A stretch of DNA of 64,000 nucleotides from positions 1 through 64,000 of the forward strand of contig CABYIQ010000003.1 in NCBI GenBank assembly GCA_902518965.1, written 5' to 3'. This document shows, one piece after another, positions 35,922-47,160 of the stretch. The translations under genes were made by a program, and so were the position numbers. The notes below the pieces were generated by a model. The model was not told where the DNA came from. It did no database searches and saw only the letters and a program-made list of their open reading frames with translations. How positions within the stretch are numbered: the first letter of the stretch is position 1; each line of letters opens with the position of its first letter. The DNA comes from an uncultured SAR116 cluster alpha proteobacterium (GTDB lineage Bacteria; Pseudomonadota; Alphaproteobacteria; Puniceispirillales; Puniceispirillaceae).

Positions 35922-37808
35922 TTAGTGATCTGAATGTTCGAAATAGGTATAGCCATTCAAACTATCTGTATAAGCTTTTATCATCTGGCGCCTATCTGCC
36001 GGACTGACCTTACCCTTTTTCACGGCTGTTTCGACAATCGCTTTGAATGATGATAATAATCGTTTTGGCTCATACTCAACATAGGACAGCACTTCATAAA
36101 TTGTATCCCCATCCTGTTCTTTAAGGATTTCAAATCCGCCAGCGTCATCCAGACCGATCGTGACCACATTGGTATCACCAAACAGATTATGTAAATCACC
36201 AAGTGTTTCCTGATATGCGCCAATGAAAAACACGCCCAGAAAATAGTCCTCATCAGCTTTGAGATCATGAACCGGCAAGGTATCAGAAACACCGTCACCC
36301 AGAACAAATTTATCGATCTTGCCATCTGAATCACAGGTAATGTCACTTAGAATCGCAACACGCTGCGGGGGTTCATGCAGACGCTGCAAAGGGGCCAGCG
36401 GATGAATCTGGTCAATCGCCCATACATCAGGTAGAGACTGGAACAGGCTGAAATTACAATGATAGATATCGGCAACCTGAACAAGGGCCTGTTTCATATC
36501 CTCTGTCATTGCTTCTGGATCTCGCAGCACCTGCTTGATTTTCATGATCAGATACAGATAAGCCCGTTCAGAACGCGCTGTGACCGCGAGCGAAACCTGA
36601 TTACGCCTGAATAAGGCACGGATTTCATCACGATAATATTTCAGATCATTCCAGCATTCCTGAACACGCTCGCGCGTCAAATAAGTCTGAATTTCAAGCA
36701 TTTTCAGCAGATAAGGATGATCATCATCTTGGGCAACAACCTCAATCTCACTGTCAAAATGTGTTGCTTCTAACACATTAAAAATCAGCAGCGATGACTG
36801 CGCCACACACGCCCGGCCACTTTCTGTGATGATAACCGGATGCTCAACCTCATTCGCATCCATCATATCTTTGACAGTTTCAATGATATTCAGGCAATAT
36901 TCACGCAGGGTATAGTTTATTGAATTGGCTGACGCTGTTTTCTCACCTGTGTAATCAATCCCAAGCCCGCCGCCCAGATCAAGATAGCGTAATGGAACAC
37001 CCTCACGCCGCAATTCTGCAAAGAACTGGCAGGCTTCCTGAACCGATTTTCTGATTTCTATAATGTTGGGGACCTGACTGCCCAGATGGGAATGCTGCAG
37101 GCACAGACAATCAAGATACCCTTCCGCCCTTAGCGTCTCAATCACATCCATAATCTGCGCAATGGTCAGACCAAACGTTGATCTGTCACCGCTTGATTCT
37201 GACCAGTTTCCGCTAACTGTGTTGGTCAGTTTAATGCGCACGCCCAGCTGGGGTCGCACATCTGTGTTTTTCACAACATCTAGGACCAGTTCTAGTTCAC
37301 GAGGGCTTTCCAGAACAATAAAGATATTAAAGCCAAGTTTAAGAGAGGAGGCCGCCAAATTCAGAAATTCACTGTCTTTGATCCCATTACAAATTATTGC
37401 TGCCTCTGCTGGCAGATTCAAAGACAACGCAATTAGCAATTCAGCTTTGGACCCAACCTCAAAACCAAAATTATAGGGATGGCCATAATCAGCGATACGC
37501 TCAATTACCTCAGCCTGCTGATTAACCTTGACCGGAAAAACACCCTGATACCGGCCTTTATAGTCCATTTCAGAAATCGCATCAGCAAAGCTGAGGTTAA
37601 TTTCTTCAATCCGGCGTTTCAGAAAATCAGTGACCCTAATCAGAACAGGTGTGGCAATGCCGCGCTGGCTAAGATTCTGCACAAGACTGAGCAAATCTGT
37701 GGGTTCAGCCTCTGGTCGTTCAGGATGACACAGCCCAATATGGCCATTCTCTAAAATCCGTAAAAGCCCGTCACCCCAGTCATGGATACCGTAGATATCT
37801 GTGCTCAT
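35922..37808 (-). CDS. speA: biosynthetic arginine decarboxylase
   Basis: This encodes a 628-residue PLP-dependent enzyme of the SpeA type that converts arginine to agmatine. The PLP Lys is in GVFPVKVNQQAEVIE, the phosphate loop is in DLGGGLGIDYTG, and the C-terminal active-site Cys lies in LSDITCDSDGK. AAGGGG precedes ATG 37808. It is the first gene of the polyamine set (speA, dehydrogenase, decarboxylase, speB), all on the minus strand. Confidence 0.95.
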   Translation of the reverse strand: MSTDIYGIHDWGDGLLRILENGHIGLCHPERPEAEPTDLLSLVQNLSQRGIATPVLIRVTDFLKRRIEEINLSFADAISEMDYKGRYQGVFPVKVNQQAEVIERIADYGHPYNFGFEVGSKAELLIALSLNLPAEAAIICNGIKDSEFLNLAASSLKLGFNIFIVLESPRELELVLDVVKNTDVRPQLGVRIKLTNTVSGNWSESSGDRSTFGLTIAQIMDVIETLRAEGYLDCLCLQHSHLGSQVPNIIEIRKSVQEACQFFAELRREGVPLRYLDLGGGLGIDYTGEKTASANSINYTLREYCLNIIETVKDMMDANEVEHPVIITESGRACVAQSSLLIFNVLEATHFDSEIEVVAQDDDHPYLLKMLEIQTYLTRERVQECWNDLKYYRDEIRALFRRNQVSLAVTARSERAYLYLIMKIKQVLRDPEAMTEDMKQALVQVADIYHCNFSLFQSLPDVWAIDQIHPLAPLQRLHEPPQRVAILSDITCDSDGKIDKFVLGDGVSDTLPVHDLKADEDYFLGVFFIGAYQETLGDLHNLFGDTNVVTIGLDDAGGFEILKEQDGDTIYEVLSYVEYEPKRLLSSFKAIVETAVKKGKVSPADRRQMIKAYTDSLNGYTYFEHSDH

Positions 37809-38036
37809 ACTCTGACCCCTTTTCAGCTATATCTGTCTGACCTGGCAAGGTCATCAATAGCGTGCCGTGTCAGGCTGAGATACATAACGAAAAATTGCAA
37901 AAAAGCCAATAAAATGCGCAAGCATTGCCATTGCTCAGTTCACCCCTACCATTGATTTGACGGCGCTGTATTATTGACGGCAGAGTAGTCAGGCGATCTA
38001 AAACGAAACCCGAAAACAGGTAGACAGGAAAATAAC
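37809..38036. promoter_or_regulatory. divergent intergenic region, speA / hydrolase
   Basis: This is a 228-base gap between divergent genes. It contains an inverted repeat TGACCT-GGCA-AGGTCA at 37838-37853, in the presumed speA leader, and a direct repeat TTGACGGC at 37957-37964 and 37974-37981. Promoters for both genes must lie here. No tRNA or open frame is visible, and the functional roles of the repeats are unknown. Confidence 0.4.
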
Positions 38037-38921
38037 ATGCCATCTTTCACCAATCAGGGCATTAATCTGTATTACCGCGATAGAGGCGCAGGTGAAGCTG
38101 TAATCTTCTTACATGAATTCGGCGGTGATGCGCGATCTTGGGATTATCAGATTAACTACCTAAGTCACCATGGCAGCCTTTTCAGAACACTTGCATTGAA
38201 CGCACGTGGCTATCCGCCATCTGACGTGCCGGAAACAGCAGATGCCTATGGCTGGAAGGAAAACCGTGATGATGTGATTGCCCTGCTTGACAATCTTCAG
38301 ATCGAAAAGGCACATATGGTGGGTCTCAGCATGGGAGGCTATATTGCGCTGATGCTGGGGCTGGCTGCGCCTGAACGCTGTTTGTCCGTTGTCTGCGCCA
38401 GTGGCGGATCCGGCGCGCACCCGCCGACGAGAGAGGCTTTTATTCGGGATTCTGTCACCAGTGCAGAACGAATTTTCAAGTATAGACAAATTCCTGCAGA
38501 GGGTATGGCCTCTGCCCCAAACCGTGTTCAGCTAAAGCATAAAAATGAAGCTGCATGGCAGCAATTTCGACAGCATCTCAGTGACCGGCCTTATGTTGGC
38601 GCTGCCAATACGCTTTCAGAAGTGCAGGCCAAACGCCCCAGTCTACACGACTTTGCAGACCAGCTGACCCGCCTGACCCTGCCTGTGCTGCTTTTATGCG
38701 GTGACGAGGACGAACCTTGTCTGGACGTAAATTTGTGGTTGAAAAGGACCCTGCCTCTGGCAGGTCTAAAAATTTATCCGCAATCAGGTCATTTGCTAAA
38801 TCTGGAAATGCCAGATCAGTTCAGTCAGGACATTCTGTCTTTTTTTAATGCTGTTGCAGAGGGACATTGGCGCCGGCGGCCTGAACAGGCCTTTACCTCC
38901 ATGTTTGAGTCTGGCAAATAG
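38037..38921 (+). CDS. alpha/beta-hydrolase
   Basis: This encodes a 294-residue alpha/beta-hydrolase fold enzyme. The nucleophile elbow is VGLSMGGY (Ser98), the acid is in LLCGDEDEP and the His is in PQSGHLLNLE. There is no signal peptide. AGGAAA precedes the ATG. It resembles 3-oxoadipate enol-lactonase and ring-cleavage hydrolases in layout, but the specificity cannot be assigned. It ends convergently nine bases from the alcohol dehydrogenase gene. Confidence 0.88.
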   Translation: MPSFTNQGINLYYRDRGAGEAVIFLHEFGGDARSWDYQINYLSHHGSLFRTLALNARGYPPSDVPETADAYGWKENRDDVIALLDNLQIEKAHMVGLSMGGYIALMLGLAAPERCLSVVCASGGSGAHPPTREAFIRDSVTSAERIFKYRQIPAEGMASAPNRVQLKHKNEAAWQQFRQHLSDRPYVGAANTLSEVQAKRPSLHDFADQLTRLTLPVLLLCGDEDEPCLDVNLWLKRTLPLAGLKIYPQSGHLLNLEMPDQFSQDILSFFNAVAEGHWRRRPEQAFTSMFESGK

Positions 38922-38929
38922 ACACTTAT

Positions 38930-39925
38930 TCAAGGAACTGTATTAAGTATGATTTTTGGCCCAGCACGACCTTCATCAATATCCATAAATGCCTGTGGAC
39001 CATCCGCCATCGCCCGCACCTCTGTCCAACCCGCCCCTGTTATGGTTTTGTTGACAAGCAGGTCAACTGCCAGTGCAAAGTCACTGTCCCGGTAACAATA
39101 GCTGCCTTGAAAAGTGATTTCCTGCAGAGTTATGCGGCGAGTATCCAGCCCATCAAGATTATCCTGCAGACCGATATGAACAATCACTCCGCCAGGTCTT
39201 ACCAAAGCAGATGATGCACTTCGTGTGGCCGCAGAACCAACTGCATCAATAATCAAATCACAATTCTGTGCGGCTTCTTGCACACCCTCCAGCGGGTTAT
39301 AGGTTGTCGCTTGCGTAACCTGTTCCAGAATCTTACTCCTAATCGGGTTGGTTTCCGCAATTAGAATTTCACTGCAGCCATAATATTGTGCGGCAAGTGC
39401 GCATAGCAGACCAATCGCCCCACCCCCCAAAATAACTAAACGCGAGTCTGGCAGCGGCACAGACAACGCCGCTTGGCCAAGATGAACCGTATGTAATGCA
39501 CAAGCCAGCGGTTCAGCTAATGCCACATCGCTAAGCAAAACATCCTCAGGCAGAACCGTCAGATTGGCGCTATCAATAGCGACTTCTTCAGCAAAAGCGC
39601 CGGGAACCCGCATACCAATCAGCTCACGCGAAGCACAAAGATGTTCATCACCTGTTTGGCACGACGGACAAGTCCTGCATCGCATCAACGGGTTGATCGC
39701 GACTAAATGGCCTTCATAGGGCCCATCTTTAGCCCGACCAACAGCTTCGTGTCCCAGCACAAGCGGAGGGACCCGTCTTTCATCATGTCCGTGCCAAGCA
39801 TGCATGTCGGATCCGCAAATTCCACAAAAAGACAGCTCAACTCTGGTCTGTCCATCCTGCACAACAGGGCTATCCACATCTGTGTATTCTGCGCTGTTAT
39901 CGCCTGTGTATACAACTGCTTTCAT
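38930..39925 (-). CDS. zinc-type polyol/threonine dehydrogenase-like protein
   Basis: This encodes a 331-residue medium-chain dehydrogenase. Zinc-site segments are CGICGSDMHAW and LGHEAVGRA; four structural cysteines lie in CRTCPSCQTGDEHLC; the NAD motif is LGGGAIGLLCALA. GAGGG precedes ATG 39925. It follows the HisD-like gene by 44 bases on the same strand, so the two dehydrogenases probably act on the same diol-type compound. Confidence 0.9.
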   Translation of the reverse strand: MKAVVYTGDNSAEYTDVDSPVVQDGQTRVELSFCGICGSDMHAWHGHDERRVPPLVLGHEAVGRAKDGPYEGHLVAINPLMRCRTCPSCQTGDEHLCASRELIGMRVPGAFAEEVAIDSANLTVLPEDVLLSDVALAEPLACALHTVHLGQAALSVPLPDSRLVILGGGAIGLLCALAAQYYGCSEILIAETNPIRSKILEQVTQATTYNPLEGVQEAAQNCDLIIDAVGSAATRSASSALVRPGGVIVHIGLQDNLDGLDTRRITLQEITFQGSYCYRDSDFALAVDLLVNKTITGAGWTEVRAMADGPQAFMDIDEGRAGPKIILNTVP

Positions 39926-39969
39926 TTTGTGCCCTCATTTAAATATTGCACAACTGTCTAGTGCATACC

Positions 39970-41265
<1,296 letters not shown>

Positions 41266-41330
41266 TTAGTCCCCACATATACATTCAGCCAATTTCAAAA
41301 GTCTTAATTTTTACAGTAAACCTACATAAT

Positions 41331-41975
41331 TTATGCAAAAAAGCTACTAATGACTCCCAGATCGACAAGACCATCATGAAGCATCATTGCTGTTAAATAG
41401 ACTAGCAACAACAATCCCAGCCAGGATAGCCACCTGTATTTTAGCATGATTCGCATAATCATTGAGGCAAAAAAGGCCATGAAAGCAATCGCTAGCGCCA
41501 GACCAAAAACAAGCAAGGTTGTGTTGTCCCGCGCGATCGCAGCCACCGCTACAATATTGTCGATCGACATAGAAACATCTGCCATTAAAATGGTCGCCAA
41601 TGCACGGCTAAATTTGGTGTCATCGACCCCCTCAGAAGGTTCTGTCTTTTCTGTTCCCTCTACTGCTTCTTCAGTTACATTCAGTACAGAAGGACCATTA
41701 AATTCCTTTAGGTCATTATAAAACCGCCAACATACCAAGGCCAGAAGCACAGAACCTACAATTAAAATGCCCTTAATCGCCAGAAGATATGTCGCGGTGA
41801 TAGCAAACAAAATTCGCAGGCCAGCTGCCAAAGCCATGCCAATAAAAATTGCACGTTTGCGCAATTTGGCAGATAGGCCGGCCGCAGCCATGCCAATCAC
41901 AAGCGCGTTATCTCCCGATAAAACGATATCAGCAAAAATGATCTGGATGACGTCAAAAACGACTTCTGGTGTCAT
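41331..41975 (-). CDS. TerC/YjbE-family membrane protein
   Basis: This encodes a 214-residue polytopic membrane protein with about seven hydrophobic segments. The family motifs DIVLSGDNALVIGMA (N-terminal) and ADVSMSIDNIVAVAA (middle) place acidic residues inside helices, as in TerC transporters, some of which export manganese. A hydrophilic acidic loop spans about residues 95-120. No recognisable manganese riboswitch was found in the 141-base upstream gap. Confidence 0.9.
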   Translation of the reverse strand: MTPEVVFDVIQIIFADIVLSGDNALVIGMAAAGLSAKLRKRAIFIGMALAAGLRILFAITATYLLAIKGILIVGSVLLALVCWRFYNDLKEFNGPSVLNVTEEAVEGTEKTEPSEGVDDTKFSRALATILMADVSMSIDNIVAVAAIARDNTTLLVFGLALAIAFMAFFASMIMRIMLKYRWLSWLGLLLLVYLTAMMLHDGLVDLGVISSFFA

Positions 41976-42116
41976 AGTAACCCGAAATGCCGCTTGGCAT
42001 TATTTTCCTCAAAAAGTTGGGCTTTCGCACAGAATTGCAGACACGCTAACAGAATTTTTAACGTTAGCAAGTTAAAGCTGAACGAAATACAAGTTTCTTT
42101 TGCGCAGCTGATTTTA

Positions 42117-43421
42117 CTAAGCTAGCTGATTTTGTTGGGCAAGGCGCATCTGGACAGCCAAATTGTCCTTATCGATGGCCACATCAGACCAACAGATTGT
42201 ATGACCAGCACGAATATCAGAGGTTAGTTTGACCTGATGAGCAAGACCAATTGGCAGCGCATTTTCTGCAACAGACTTAGCTGCCGGATAAAGCTTGCCC
42301 CACACAGTATAGCCGCCTTCACCATCCAGCACCTCGCCAGCACGAATATCACGTTTGGCTACGGCCGCCACATCACCTGTGAATTGCTGTGTTGTGCCTG
42401 TGGGCTGGCCACACAGGGCAGCAGATAGAACTGATATGTTCAGCTCAAGTCCAATCAGGTGAAACGGCTTATACATGGCTGAATATTGACCAGAGCTGTC
42501 TGTATTCATCCCATATTGCTGAAAACAGGCGGCAGCATAATCATTCGGCGCTTTAACCACCACATAGACGCCCCAGCGCAAATCCTTGAAAACCGGCCGG
42601 CCATCTCGTTCTAGTGACGAGACAACTTCAACCTGACCAGGTTCATCTAACACACCGCCAGCATCTACTGGTCGCAGAATATGTGCCAGATCATCCATGC
42701 CCGCTGCTGGAAACCGCAATCCATCTCCTGGACAGGACAGACCTGTGGCATTGGCAATTGCTGCCATTTCAAGCGCAGATTTGGTGCCATCGAGAAAGCT
42801 GTTGAACATCTGACTATTCATCCCAGCGTCAGCCGCCTGCTGAGCGGTTAGCCCATAAAAATCCCACACTGTATCCGGGGTAGCATAATGATAGGCGGGC
42901 AGATATTTAGTACCTTTCCCGGCTGCAACCACTTCAAAACCGCAGGAACGTGCCCAATCCACAAGCTCTACTGTCAAGGCTGGCTGGTCACCATAAGCCA
43001 TGGAATACACTGTACCAGCAGAACGCGCACGACGGGCCAGTTCGGCCCCCGCTAAAACATCAGCTTCCACATTTACCATCACAATATGTAGACCATGACT
43101 GATCGCCATCTGCGCATGATAAATCCCAGCAACAGGGTTGCCGGTAGCTTCAACCACCACATCGACTGTCCCACTCCGCATCATCATTTCAGCGTCATCA
43201 GTAAAATGAACTGCATCAACCTGCTCAGTTGCCCATCCTGTCGCGCGGCAGGCCGCCTTAGCGTTATCGGGATGAAGATCGGTAATATAACTCACTACCA
43301 ACCCGGGCGTGGTTGGCACTTGCGATAAAAACATTGAGCCAAATTTTCCTGCCCCGATCAGGCCAACACGGACCGGCTTTTCAGCCTCTGCCCGGCGAAG
43401 AAGTTCAGGATACAGATACAT
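42117..43421 (-). CDS. NAD(P)-binding oxidoreductase with C-terminal SAF domain
   Basis: This encodes a 434-residue protein. The N-terminus (residues about 15-160) has a Rossmann fold (VGLIGAGKFGSMFLSQV) like homoserine dehydrogenase or Gfo/Idh/MocA enzymes. The C-terminus (about 350-420) is a SAF domain (AKRDIRAGEVLDGEGGY). This two-domain architecture is known in bacterial catabolic clusters for uncommon sugars. A TTG directly precedes ATG 43421. It lies 21 bases after the PhyH gene on the same strand. The substrate is unknown. Confidence 0.85.
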   Translation of the reverse strand: MYLYPELLRRAEAEKPVRVGLIGAGKFGSMFLSQVPTTPGLVVSYITDLHPDNAKAACRATGWATEQVDAVHFTDDAEMMMRSGTVDVVVEATGNPVAGIYHAQMAISHGLHIVMVNVEADVLAGAELARRARSAGTVYSMAYGDQPALTVELVDWARSCGFEVVAAGKGTKYLPAYHYATPDTVWDFYGLTAQQAADAGMNSQMFNSFLDGTKSALEMAAIANATGLSCPGDGLRFPAAGMDDLAHILRPVDAGGVLDEPGQVEVVSSLERDGRPVFKDLRWGVYVVVKAPNDYAAACFQQYGMNTDSSGQYSAMYKPFHLIGLELNISVLSAALCGQPTGTTQQFTGDVAAVAKRDIRAGEVLDGEGGYTVWGKLYPAAKSVAENALPIGLAHQVKLTSDIRAGHTICWSDVAIDKDNLAVQMRLAQQNQLA

Positions 43422-43442
43422 CAATTCATATCCGGACTGTTC

Positions 43443-44240
43443 TTATTCAGCAGCTTCACGCGCGGCAACCAGTTCATCAAGGCAATTATCTGGCAGCGGC
43501 ATGATCGGCGTAAAATCACGGTGCGCAATCCATTCCTTGCGGTTAAAGGCACGAATATGATTATCGACGTGACATAAAGAGAGATAGACAATGGTTCGGT
43601 CAAAAGGCGAAATATTTGCTGGACTGGCATGCACCAGAAGCGAAGAAAACATCAGCATACTACCTGCCGGACCTGTAGGAGCAACACAACCGCCCCGCTC
43701 AGCCAGCTCGCTGACTTTATCGCGATCCAGTGTCCATAACGGATAACTAGTGGTGCTCAGATCGTGGCCGGCATCGATTACCCCAATTTTATGGCTGCCA
43801 GGAATGAATAACAAGGGTCCATTAGCAGCGGTAACATCATCTAAAAACACAGCAATATTCATTGCCCGAGGCTCTGGCATCTCATCATCACGCTTCCAGG
43901 TGCCATAATCCTGGTGCCATTGCCAGACATCACCGTCAAAAGCGGCTTTGGCATTGACCTTGAACTGATGCATGTAAACATCGCCTTCCAATAGATCAGA
44001 TACCGGCTCTATCAAGCGCGGATGCGCGCCAAGTCGCCGAAACCCCTCATTATAGGTGTGCGCGGCAAAAGCTGTCCGAGCGACACCTGATGTTTCCCGC
44101 CATACCTCTTCGCGCTGAAGGGCATAGACATTATCCGCTTCCGCTTTCAGTAAATTGGCTTCTTCAGGGGTAAACAGGCCTGGAAAAAACAGATAACCTT
44201 CTCGGTCAAATTCAGCACGCTGGTCTGAGTCCAATTCCAT
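43443..44240 (-). CDS. phytanoyl-CoA dioxygenase (PhyH) family protein
   Basis: This encodes a 265-residue Fe(II)/2-oxoglutarate oxygenase. The iron ligands are His and Asp in WHQDYGTWK and a distal His in SLLVHASPAN; RTIVYLSL would bind 2-oxoglutarate. GGGAGG precedes ATG 44240. Bacterial PhyH proteins hydroxylate varied small molecules such as ectoine and phosphonates. Its position between the AbrB-type and SAF-oxidoreductase genes suggests a step in the catabolism of one unidentified compound. Confidence 0.9.
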   Translation of the reverse strand: MELDSDQRAEFDREGYLFFPGLFTPEEANLLKAEADNVYALQREEVWRETSGVARTAFAAHTYNEGFRRLGAHPRLIEPVSDLLEGDVYMHQFKVNAKAAFDGDVWQWHQDYGTWKRDDEMPEPRAMNIAVFLDDVTAANGPLLFIPGSHKIGVIDAGHDLSTTSYPLWTLDRDKVSELAERGGCVAPTGPAGSMLMFSSLLVHASPANISPFDRTIVYLSLCHVDNHIRAFNRKEWIAHRDFTPIMPLPDNCLDELVAAREAAE

Positions 44241-44308
44241 AACAACCTCCCGGGTAATAACCCTCCGCTAAGGATATAGCTTTCCTTATCATCACTTGTC
44301 TCTAGCCA

Positions 44309-45391
44309 TCAACCATTTGGACGAATTAGTCGTTTCAGTGTTGGAATTAAAACTGGAAGCGACAGAATGATGAACATGATCCTTATTGTATGATGCACAG
44401 CAACAAAGGCAACGTCAAAACCAAATAGCAGAGCCAGCAACGTAACCTCATAAAGCCCGCCTGGCACAAAAGCCAACCATAATTTGAGGAGGTCAAGACC
44501 AAACAGAGCGTTCAAAAACAAAGCAGAAATAGCGTAAACCACTAACATAATCACTGCGCTGACTACTGCATCAGCGATATAGCTATATAGCTCGCGGAAC
44601 TCAACTTGAGCCAAGCGCGCGCCTATAGCCCCACCAATCGCAACCTGTGCAAGAATTACAAACTCAGAAATGCGGGGTATATCAAGCGCACCAGTTATAT
44701 GCAGCACAATGCTAAGACATAAAGGACCGAGCAGATGTGGCATAGGCATGTGCAAAAGCCGTGCGATCAGATAGCCAACCAAAGCAGTCATCAAAAACAT
44801 AGACAGAACCCACAACGGAAGTGAGAGAAAGGTCGGCATCTGATGCAAAACAAAATTCGACTGCGCAACAGCTAAATGACCCTGAGTAAAAGCCAAAAGT
44901 AGCGGTGTTGAGCAAAAAACTAGCACAACACGCACTAGATGAAACAAAGCCACAACATAGTCTTTTTCTGTATGTTCACGAGCAATCATTAGAATCTCAG
45001 CCTGTCCCCCAGGAACTGAACTCAAAAACGCCTCAGTTATTGGATAGTGTCTAATGCGGACCAGCCAAAACACACCTACTATCGTCGCAATAGCTGTTGT
45101 AACCAACATCACCCCAAGGGTTGCCGCCCAACCGTTAATATGGGCGATTAGCTCAGGATTGAAGCTGGTCCCTATTAGGACGGAGAGCCCCATTACAACC
45201 GGCACATGAAACCAGCGAGCAATCCCTAGATAGGACTGTACTGCAGGTAGAGAGCCGCCAACCACCCATACACCAAATAAACTGCCCATCAAATAAGGTG
45301 CTGGAACCCCAACAGATTCGCATATAAGACCTGCTGTCAACGCGACAGCAGAAGTCACAACGATTTTAAGACAGTCTTTGGCAACGCCCAT
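44309..45391 (-). CDS. AbrB-family integral membrane protein (transporter-like)
   Basis: This encodes a 360-residue membrane protein with two related halves, each beginning with a Pro-Tyr/His-Leu-Gly-type motif (PAPYLMGSLFG near residue 30 and PMPHLLGPLCLS near 215). This is the AbrB duplication family, also called ammonia-monooxygenase-like in older annotations, and it is probably a small-molecule transporter. It is 36 bases downstream of the hydantoinase B gene on the same strand, so uptake or efflux of the hydantoinase substrate or product is likely but unproven. Confidence 0.85.
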   Translation of the reverse strand: MGVAKDCLKIVVTSAVALTAGLICESVGVPAPYLMGSLFGVWVVGGSLPAVQSYLGIARWFHVPVVMGLSVLIGTSFNPELIAHINGWAATLGVMLVTTAIATIVGVFWLVRIRHYPITEAFLSSVPGGQAEILMIAREHTEKDYVVALFHLVRVVLVFCSTPLLLAFTQGHLAVAQSNFVLHQMPTFLSLPLWVLSMFLMTALVGYLIARLLHMPMPHLLGPLCLSIVLHITGALDIPRISEFVILAQVAIGGAIGARLAQVEFRELYSYIADAVVSAVIMLVVYAISALFLNALFGLDLLKLWLAFVPGGLYEVTLLALLFGFDVAFVAVHHTIRIMFIILSLPVLIPTLKRLIRPNG

Positions 45392-45426
45392 GCCACATCT
45401 CTCTGATAATTGGTTATTTTGCCCTG

Positions 45427-47160
45427 CTAAATATCAACCGCGTTGGCATCTGCTAGAATGGCCACAATCTCTTCTTTATCAAGTCCATAGATCTGCGCTG
45501 CTTTTTCAGCTGTAATGTAACCACCGATTAAATCATGTCTTATCGCATCTATATCACGCGCTCTAGGATCGCCATAGCCACCACCACCAGGAAAAGCCAT
45601 CTTCACCGTCCGACCCGGGGGAATAAACTGTTTACCCTTTCCTCGCATAGCGGTGCCGTCATCCTGTTGGATTGTTGTTGGCGCACCCGCCGAACCACCA
45701 CGCCGTCCGCGGGCCGGATGCTGGACACGGTCAAACATAGCCTGAAGGTCAAATTCATGCCCAGCCTGCACCCCAACTTCCATAAATTGGCCAAGACCCC
45801 CTCGATACTGACCTGGACCGCCACTATCGGGACGCAGCTCTTTGCGCCAGATTATTACTGGACCAACCTGCTCAGTCGCTTCAACTGGCATGGTCATCAC
45901 ACCAGAGGGAAAGGCTGTGGCGTTCATCCCGTCAAGGTTGGGCCGTGCGCCTGACCCGCCAGAATTGAACATCAGAACTTCTGCACGTATTGCATCAGAA
46001 GGCGCAGCTTTGTCTGAGCGAGGGCGCAGGCTCACCTGAAAATTGCATAAACACCCTGCCCCTTCAGCTGGCAAAAGGTCCGGCAACAGCTTGTCCAGTG
46101 CATCATAAACCGTATCCGGCACAAAATGGCCGATCACGTGACGTAGCGCAACAGGAGCAGGATGAAGCGCATGCACAATGGTGTTTTCAGGTGCGGTAAT
46201 TTCAAACGGTGCAAGCGAGGCTGCATTATTCGGAATATCCGGCGCAATCGCGCATTTGAGCGCGTAGCACGCATAGGCTTTGGTATAAACCAGAGGTACG
46301 TTTATGCCCTTTTTATCAAGCCTAGATGTGCCTTCCCAATCACACAAGATGCGATCCGTTTCAATGGAAACAGTCACATTCAAATCAACTGGTGTAGAAA
46401 ACCCATCTATGCGCATATGACCCGAAGCCTGTCCCGGCTCTAGTGCATTAATTCGTTCAAGAGTAGCTATGCGTGACCGCTGCAGAATAAAATCAGATAT
46501 TGATGAAAGATTATACAATTCAAACTCAGTCATCATATCCATCAGACGACGATGGCCAATCTCATTACAATTAGACAGCGCATAAATATCGCCAATCAGC
46601 TGGTCAGGTTCACGCACATTCGCCCTGATGATAGTCTGCAGGGTTCCATCAAAACAGCCCTTGTTTGCAAGCTTCATGATGGGGATGTACAGCCCTTCCT
46701 CATAAATTGAATTTGCATCAGCCCCAAAACCACGCCCACCAATATCAACAATGTGCGCGGTACAGGCAAAGAAACCAACCAATTGCCCCTCACGGAAAGA
46801 GGGTGTCACGAGAGTGATATCATGCAGATGACCGGTGCCTAACCACGGATCGTTCGTGATGTAGACGTCACCTTCTGCCATGTTGCTGCGGCCAATAACC
46901 CTGATGAAATGACTAACAGCATCAGCCATTGCATTCACATGGCCTGGGGTGCCTGTGACCGCCTGTGCCAGCATCTCGCCTGTTTCATTATACACCCCAG
47001 CAGATAGATCTCCTGCCTCTCGCACGGAAGTTGAAAAAGCCGTTCTGACCAGGGCCTGTGCCTGTTCCTCAACCACTGAAATCAACCTATTCCACATCAC
47101 CTGAAGGGCAACTGGTGATATCTTTGTTCTGGCATTTTTCATCTTTTGGGGTCTGCTCAT
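45427..47160 (-). CDS. hyuB: hydantoinase B/oxoprolinase family protein
   Basis: This encodes a 577-residue HyuB-type subunit. Family segments VYITNDPWLGTGHLHDITL (N-terminal) and GGGGYGDPRARD (C-terminal) are present, and the length is normal. It forms the ATP-dependent ring-opening amidohydrolase with HyuA. Its start overlaps the hyuA stop by four bases. It could be an N-methylhydantoinase, 5-oxoprolinase or acetone-carboxylase-like enzyme; family members cannot be separated by eye. Confidence 0.92.
   Translation of the reverse strand: MSRPQKMKNARTKISPVALQVMWNRLISVVEEQAQALVRTAFSTSVREAGDLSAGVYNETGEMLAQAVTGTPGHVNAMADAVSHFIRVIGRSNMAEGDVYITNDPWLGTGHLHDITLVTPSFREGQLVGFFACTAHIVDIGGRGFGADANSIYEEGLYIPIMKLANKGCFDGTLQTIIRANVREPDQLIGDIYALSNCNEIGHRRLMDMMTEFELYNLSSISDFILQRSRIATLERINALEPGQASGHMRIDGFSTPVDLNVTVSIETDRILCDWEGTSRLDKKGINVPLVYTKAYACYALKCAIAPDIPNNAASLAPFEITAPENTIVHALHPAPVALRHVIGHFVPDTVYDALDKLLPDLLPAEGAGCLCNFQVSLRPRSDKAAPSDAIRAEVLMFNSGGSGARPNLDGMNATAFPSGVMTMPVEATEQVGPVIIWRKELRPDSGGPGQYRGGLGQFMEVGVQAGHEFDLQAMFDRVQHPARGRRGGSAGAPTTIQQDDGTAMRGKGKQFIPPGRTVKMAFPGGGGYGDPRARDIDAIRHDLIGGYITAEKAAQIYGLDKEEIVAILADANAVDI

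Noticed and set aside
41976-42116. Manganese (yybP-ykoY) riboswitch before the TerC gene
   Set aside because: The expected conserved internal loop and pairings are not visible on the minus strand.
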